NCBI GenBank assembly: GCA_934691935.1
Contig: CAKUTH010000007.1
Span: 186,001-250,000, forward strand
Reading direction: 5' to 3'
Source of the DNA: an uncultured Candidatus Melainabacteria bacterium
Lineage (GTDB): Bacteria > Cyanobacteriota > Vampirovibrionia > Gastranaerophilales > Gastranaerophilaceae
Length of the DNA: 64,000 nt
Position numbers and translations under genes: made by a program. Positions within the stretch are counted from its first letter, which is position 1; the number at the start of each line of letters is the position of its first letter. Shown here in pieces: positions 61,123 through 64,000 of the stretch. Below the pieces are notes generated by a model, which saw only the letters and a program-made list of their open reading frames with translations, was not told where the DNA came from and made no database searches.

Positions 61123-62016
61123 ATGGCTTTAAGGTACGATGCAGGTGAAGTTATTACGGCAATGATTACTCCGTTTAATTCTAAACGAGAAATTGACTAT
61201 GACAAAGCCGAAGCTCTTGCAAAACATTTGATAACAAACGGTACTGATGCAATACTAGTTGCAGGTACAACTGGCGAAGGTCCAACGCTTACTCATGAAG
61301 AAGAATTCGAACTGTTGAGTACAGTAAAAAGAGCGGTTGCAAATAAAGCAAAAGTTATTATGAATGCAGGTTCAAACTCCACAGACACTGCGGTTATGTC
61401 TGCAAAATGGGCTCAAAAAGAAGAAGTTGACGCAATTTTATCTGTTGTACCTTATTACAACAAACCTTCTCAAAAAGGCATGTTTGAACATTTTTCAGCA
61501 ATCGCTGAAAGCACAAATCTTCCAATAATTATTTATAACATACCTTCAAGAACAGGAGTAAATATATTACCAGAAACAGTAGCGGAATTGGCTGAAAAAC
61601 ACCAAAATATCGTTGCAATAAAACAAAGTTTTGGCGATATGGATAAAATTACAGAAATGAAATTGTGCTGTCCTGAAGATTTTACAATCTATTCAGGTGA
61701 CGACAGTTTGACATTACCAATGATGTCATTAGGCGCAAGAGGGGTTGTTTCTGTTGCTTCTCACGTATTTGGTTCACAAATCAAATCAATGATTAGAAAT
61801 TATAAAAACGGGGAATTTTTGCCTGCAGTTAATATGCACAAAAAATTATATCCAGCTTTTAGAAAATTATTTATGGCCCCAAATCCTGTACCTGTTAAAG
61901 CTGTTTTGGCACACAAAGGTATTATTGAAGATTACGTCAGAAAACCGCTTGTAGAATTAAATGACACTGAAAAACAAGATTTGTTCGCAGTGATTGACAA
62001 AATTCAAGAGGATTAA
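61123..62016 (+). CDS. dapA: 4-hydroxy-tetrahydrodipicolinate synthase
   Basis: DapA condenses pyruvate with aspartate semialdehyde in lysine/diaminopimelate synthesis. The 297-residue protein is a (beta/alpha)8 barrel with all hallmark residues: GTTGEGPTL (T49/T50), YYNKPSQKGMFEHF, Y138 in IIYNIPSRTG and the Schiff-base lysine K167 in AIKQSFGD. Length is typical (about 292). No lysine riboswitch is visible upstream. It precedes secD by 81 bases on the same strand, in no obvious functional connection. Confidence 0.96.
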   Translation: MALRYDAGEVITAMITPFNSKREIDYDKAEALAKHLITNGTDAILVAGTTGEGPTLTHEEEFELLSTVKRAVANKAKVIMNAGSNSTDTAVMSAKWAQKEEVDAILSVVPYYNKPSQKGMFEHFSAIAESTNLPIIIYNIPSRTGVNILPETVAELAEKHQNIVAIKQSFGDMDKITEMKLCCPEDFTIYSGDDSLTLPMMSLGARGVVSVASHVFGSQIKSMIRNYKNGEFLPAVNMHKKLYPAFRKLFMAPNPVPVKAVLAHKGIIEDYVRKPLVELNDTEKQDLFAVIDKIQED

Positions 62017-62097
62017 CCTATTTAGGCTATACAAAGATAATATGAATAGTGATAAAAATATGAAAAACAACATATATATTGATAAAGAGGAAAGAAT

Positions 62098-63405
62098 ATG
62101 AAAAACAAAATTTTAATGTTTTGGTTTATCGTAGTCATAGTGCTGATTTCGTCAGTGCTTATCTTCGTTAAGCCAACCAAACTCGGACTGGACTTGGTCG
62201 GTGGTTCAAGATTACTTCTTGAAGCTGAAACCACAGACAGTGTCGCAAAAATCACGCCAGACGTAATGAACAGATTGCAGTTTGCTATTGAACAGCGTGT
62301 TAACAAACTTGGTGTTGCTGAAACTGTTGTACAACAAGTTGGCGACAAAAGGTTGTTGATAGAAATTCCGAATGTAACTGATTTGAAAGAAGCAAAAGCA
62401 TTCATCGGAGAAACTGCTCAATTAGAATTCAAAAAAGAAGGTAAAGCACCAAATGGCTCACCTATCTGGGTAGCTACGGGTTTGACGGGTCGTGACCTTG
62501 CTAAATCAACATTGAGTACTGATGCGTCAGGTCAATGGGTTGTATCTTTGGAATTTAATGCAGAAGGTGCAAAGAAATTCGCAGATTTGACTAAATCACT
62601 TGTTGGTCAACAAATGGCAATCTTCTTTGACGGAGAAATCCAATCAGCACCAAGAGTTAACGAAGCAATTTACGGTGGCAAAGCTCAAATTTCAGGTGGC
62701 GACAGCGGATTTGCTTATGATGAAGCCGAAAGAATGGTTAATTTATTAAACGCAGGTGCATTGCCAGTCCCAGCTAAAATTGTTGAAGAAAACACAGTTG
62801 GACCAACTTTGGGTGCAGATAGTGTTGCAAAATCACAAAAAGCTGGTATTATCGGGCTTTCTGCCGTAATGATATTTATGATTGCATTTTATCACGTGCC
62901 AGGATTGATTGCCGATATCGCTTTGATTATTTACAGTTTAATCTTGTTTGCATTGTTCAAAACAATACCTGTAACACTTACACTCGCAGGTATTGCAGGT
63001 TTTATACTTTCAATAGGTATGGCTGTAGATGCTAACATCTTGATTTTTGAACGTACGAAAGAAGAATTGAGGGCAGGAAGAAACTTGTTTACAGCTATAA
63101 ATTCAGGTTTTGACAGAGCTTTCACAAGTATTTTCGATTCAAACATGACAACAATTATTACATGTACAATTCTTTATATCCTTGGAACAAGCGTTGTAAA
63201 AGGATTTGCACTAACACTTGCAATTGGTGTTATGGTATCAATGTTCAGTGCTATTACTGTTACTAAAAACTTTATGCACTTGATATTCGGTACAGGAGAA
63301 CTTAAACATCCAGGTTTGTTCGGTTTAAGTAAAGATGAAATCGGACAAAGCTATGAAGCTGTAGAAACAAAACGTGAAAAAGCACGTTTCGGAATTTTAG
63401 ACTAG
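62098..63405 (+). CDS. secD: Protein translocase subunit SecD
   Basis: SecD, with SecF, uses the proton-motive force to pull proteins through SecYEG. The 435-residue protein has an N-terminal TM helix (FWFIVVIVLISSVLIF), the P1 motif LDLVGGSRLLLEAE, a compact periplasmic domain, the linker VEENTVGPTLGADSVAKS, and a C-terminal bundle of five TM helices (VMIFMIAFYHVPGLIADIALIIYSL, then VTLTLAGIAGFILSIGMAVDANILIFERTKEELR, ...). It is shorter than E. coli SecD (615) because of a reduced periplasmic domain, as is common in Gram-positive and cyanobacterial SecD. secF starts 10 bases later. Confidence 0.95.
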   Translation: MKNKILMFWFIVVIVLISSVLIFVKPTKLGLDLVGGSRLLLEAETTDSVAKITPDVMNRLQFAIEQRVNKLGVAETVVQQVGDKRLLIEIPNVTDLKEAKAFIGETAQLEFKKEGKAPNGSPIWVATGLTGRDLAKSTLSTDASGQWVVSLEFNAEGAKKFADLTKSLVGQQMAIFFDGEIQSAPRVNEAIYGGKAQISGGDSGFAYDEAERMVNLLNAGALPVPAKIVEENTVGPTLGADSVAKSQKAGIIGLSAVMIFMIAFYHVPGLIADIALIIYSLILFALFKTIPVTLTLAGIAGFILSIGMAVDANILIFERTKEELRAGRNLFTAINSGFDRAFTSIFDSNMTTIITCTILYILGTSVVKGFALTLAIGVMVSMFSAITVTKNFMHLIFGTGELKHPGLFGLSKDEIGQSYEAVETKREKARFGILD

Positions 63406-63414
63406 GAGAAAAAA

Positions 63415-64000
63415 ATGATTAATACAGGAAAACATAAAGTTCATGTTGTAAAATACAGATGGTGGTGGATGCTATTAACGACTATTCTGTTACTTCCAGG
63501 TATTATTGCAATGATTTATTCATCAGTAACATATAGCAACCATACACCATTAAAGGTTGGGATTGACTATACTGGCGGTACAATTTTGCAATACGGACTT
63601 GAACAAAAATTAGAAAACAGTGATGTTACAAAAACCAGAGAAGCTCTTGAAACTATTGGCGTTGAAAACCCTTATATTCAAATTCTTAACGTAAATAACA
63701 CTCAACAAGAAAACACTAAATCAAACATCAACTCAATAATTTCTATCAGAACAAAATTTATAGAAGAACATTCTTCTGATGCTGAAAAAATCACAGGAAA
63801 ACTTCAACAAACTTACACAAATCCAGAATTAATTTCAGTAAGTTCTGTTGGACCGACTATGGGTAAAGAATTATTCAAAAACTCGCTCATTGCAGTAGCC
63901 TTGGCGTTTTTAGGAATTGTTGCATACTTGTCATTCAGATTTAGATTTGACTACGCCTTGGCAGCGATTTTGGGAATATTACACGACGTCGTATTCGTAG
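63415..64000 (+). CDS. secF: Protein translocase subunit SecF (partial, continues past the right edge)
   Basis: The 5' part of secF: 195 residues from ATG 63415 (MINTGKHKVHVVKYRWWWMLL; GGAG upstream), cut off by the window end. An N-terminal TM helix (LLTTILLLPGIIAMIYSSV) leads to the typical GIDYTGGTILQYGLEQK segment and GPTMGKELFKNSLIAVALAF. A second TM stretch begins at 63890. The C-terminal four helices lie outside. It pairs with secD in one operon. Confidence 0.93.
   Translation, partial: MINTGKHKVHVVKYRWWWMLLTTILLLPGIIAMIYSSVTYSNHTPLKVGIDYTGGTILQYGLEQKLENSDVTKTREALETIGVENPYIQILNVNNTQQENTKSNINSIISIRTKFIEEHSSDAEKITGKLQQTYTNPELISVSSVGPTMGKELFKNSLIAVALAFLGIVAYLSFRFRFDYALAAILGILHDVVFV

Noticed and set aside
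1..64000. tRNA, rRNA, CRISPR, prophage, integrase or transposase
   Set aside because: No cloverleaf with CCA-adjacent acceptor pairing, no rRNA core sequence, no regularly spaced direct repeats and no such protein family were seen; small RNAs could still be missed by eye.

Overview
The window is AT-rich bacterial chromosome with densely packed, protein-coding genes on both strands. The best pointer to the source is the RNA polymerase locus. rpoC is split into rpoC1 (10174-11883) and rpoC2 (6283-10140), and RpoC2 carries an insertion of about 650 residues in the trigger loop. Both are hallmarks of the cyanobacterial lineage. There is no photosynthesis gene, and there are gut-anaerobe-type genes: a 2-hydroxyacyl-CoA dehydratase activator-like ATPase, a single-cluster ferredoxin and a membrane pyrophosphatase. 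With isolated FTLAE pseudopilins and several lineage-specific-looking proteins, I infer a non-photosynthetic cyanobacterial relative (Vampirovibrionia/Melainabacteria, probably Gastranaerophilales). Lpt-type and TolC-type genes indicate a double-membrane envelope.

Layout. 1-6.2 kb: a zinc-type dehydrogenase, an XRE regulator divergent from a pseudopilin, dnaK, and small or unknown genes, including an unlisted 54-aa ORF. 6.2-15.7 kb: the rpoB-rpoC1-rpoC2 operon (minus strand), with a long rpoB leader and a repeat-built hairpin between rpoB and rpoC1. 15.7-29.2 kb: exported proteins, an M16 protease, mutS2, a GltA/NfnB-type flavoprotein, hppA, a HgdC-like ATPase, an EF-hand protein and a YkgJ-type cysteine-cluster protein. 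29.2-34.1 kb: rlmN, a pseudopilin, a tiny AbrB-like protein with dtd, and an operon of a zinc-ribbon/RGG-rich protein with rimM and trmD, so this stretch is rich in RNA and translation functions. 34.1-46.2 kb: unknown proteins, another YkgJ protein, a GH57 glycosidase, ferredoxin, an M20 peptidase, a filament-like unknown, a lytic transglycosylase, mtnP, yggT and a divergent kinase-like protein. 46.3-53.9 kb: trkA-trkH, then a TolC / MacA / MacB-ATPase / MacB-permease efflux set. 53.9-61 kb (minus strand): a tightly overlapping run lptC-lptA-TPR-dprA-topA, followed closely by an N-terminally extended aroE. 61.1-64 kb: dapA, secD and the start of secF.

The most interesting signals are these. 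(1) At least five genes have a -10 hexamer ending exactly 6 nt before the ATG and no Shine-Dalgarno sequence, with two weaker cases; they look like leaderless mRNAs, and they include all three YkgJ paralogs, trkA and the XRE regulator. (2) A divergent protein-kinase-like fold lies at 45271-46233. (3) A zinc-ribbon/RGG protein with a duplicated C-terminal domain sits in the rimM-trmD operon. (4) A dispersed palindromic repeat family and simple tandem repeats sit at operon junctions. (5) Several small proteins (50-58 aa) are probably real. I saw no rRNA, tRNA, CRISPR array, prophage or transposase gene.
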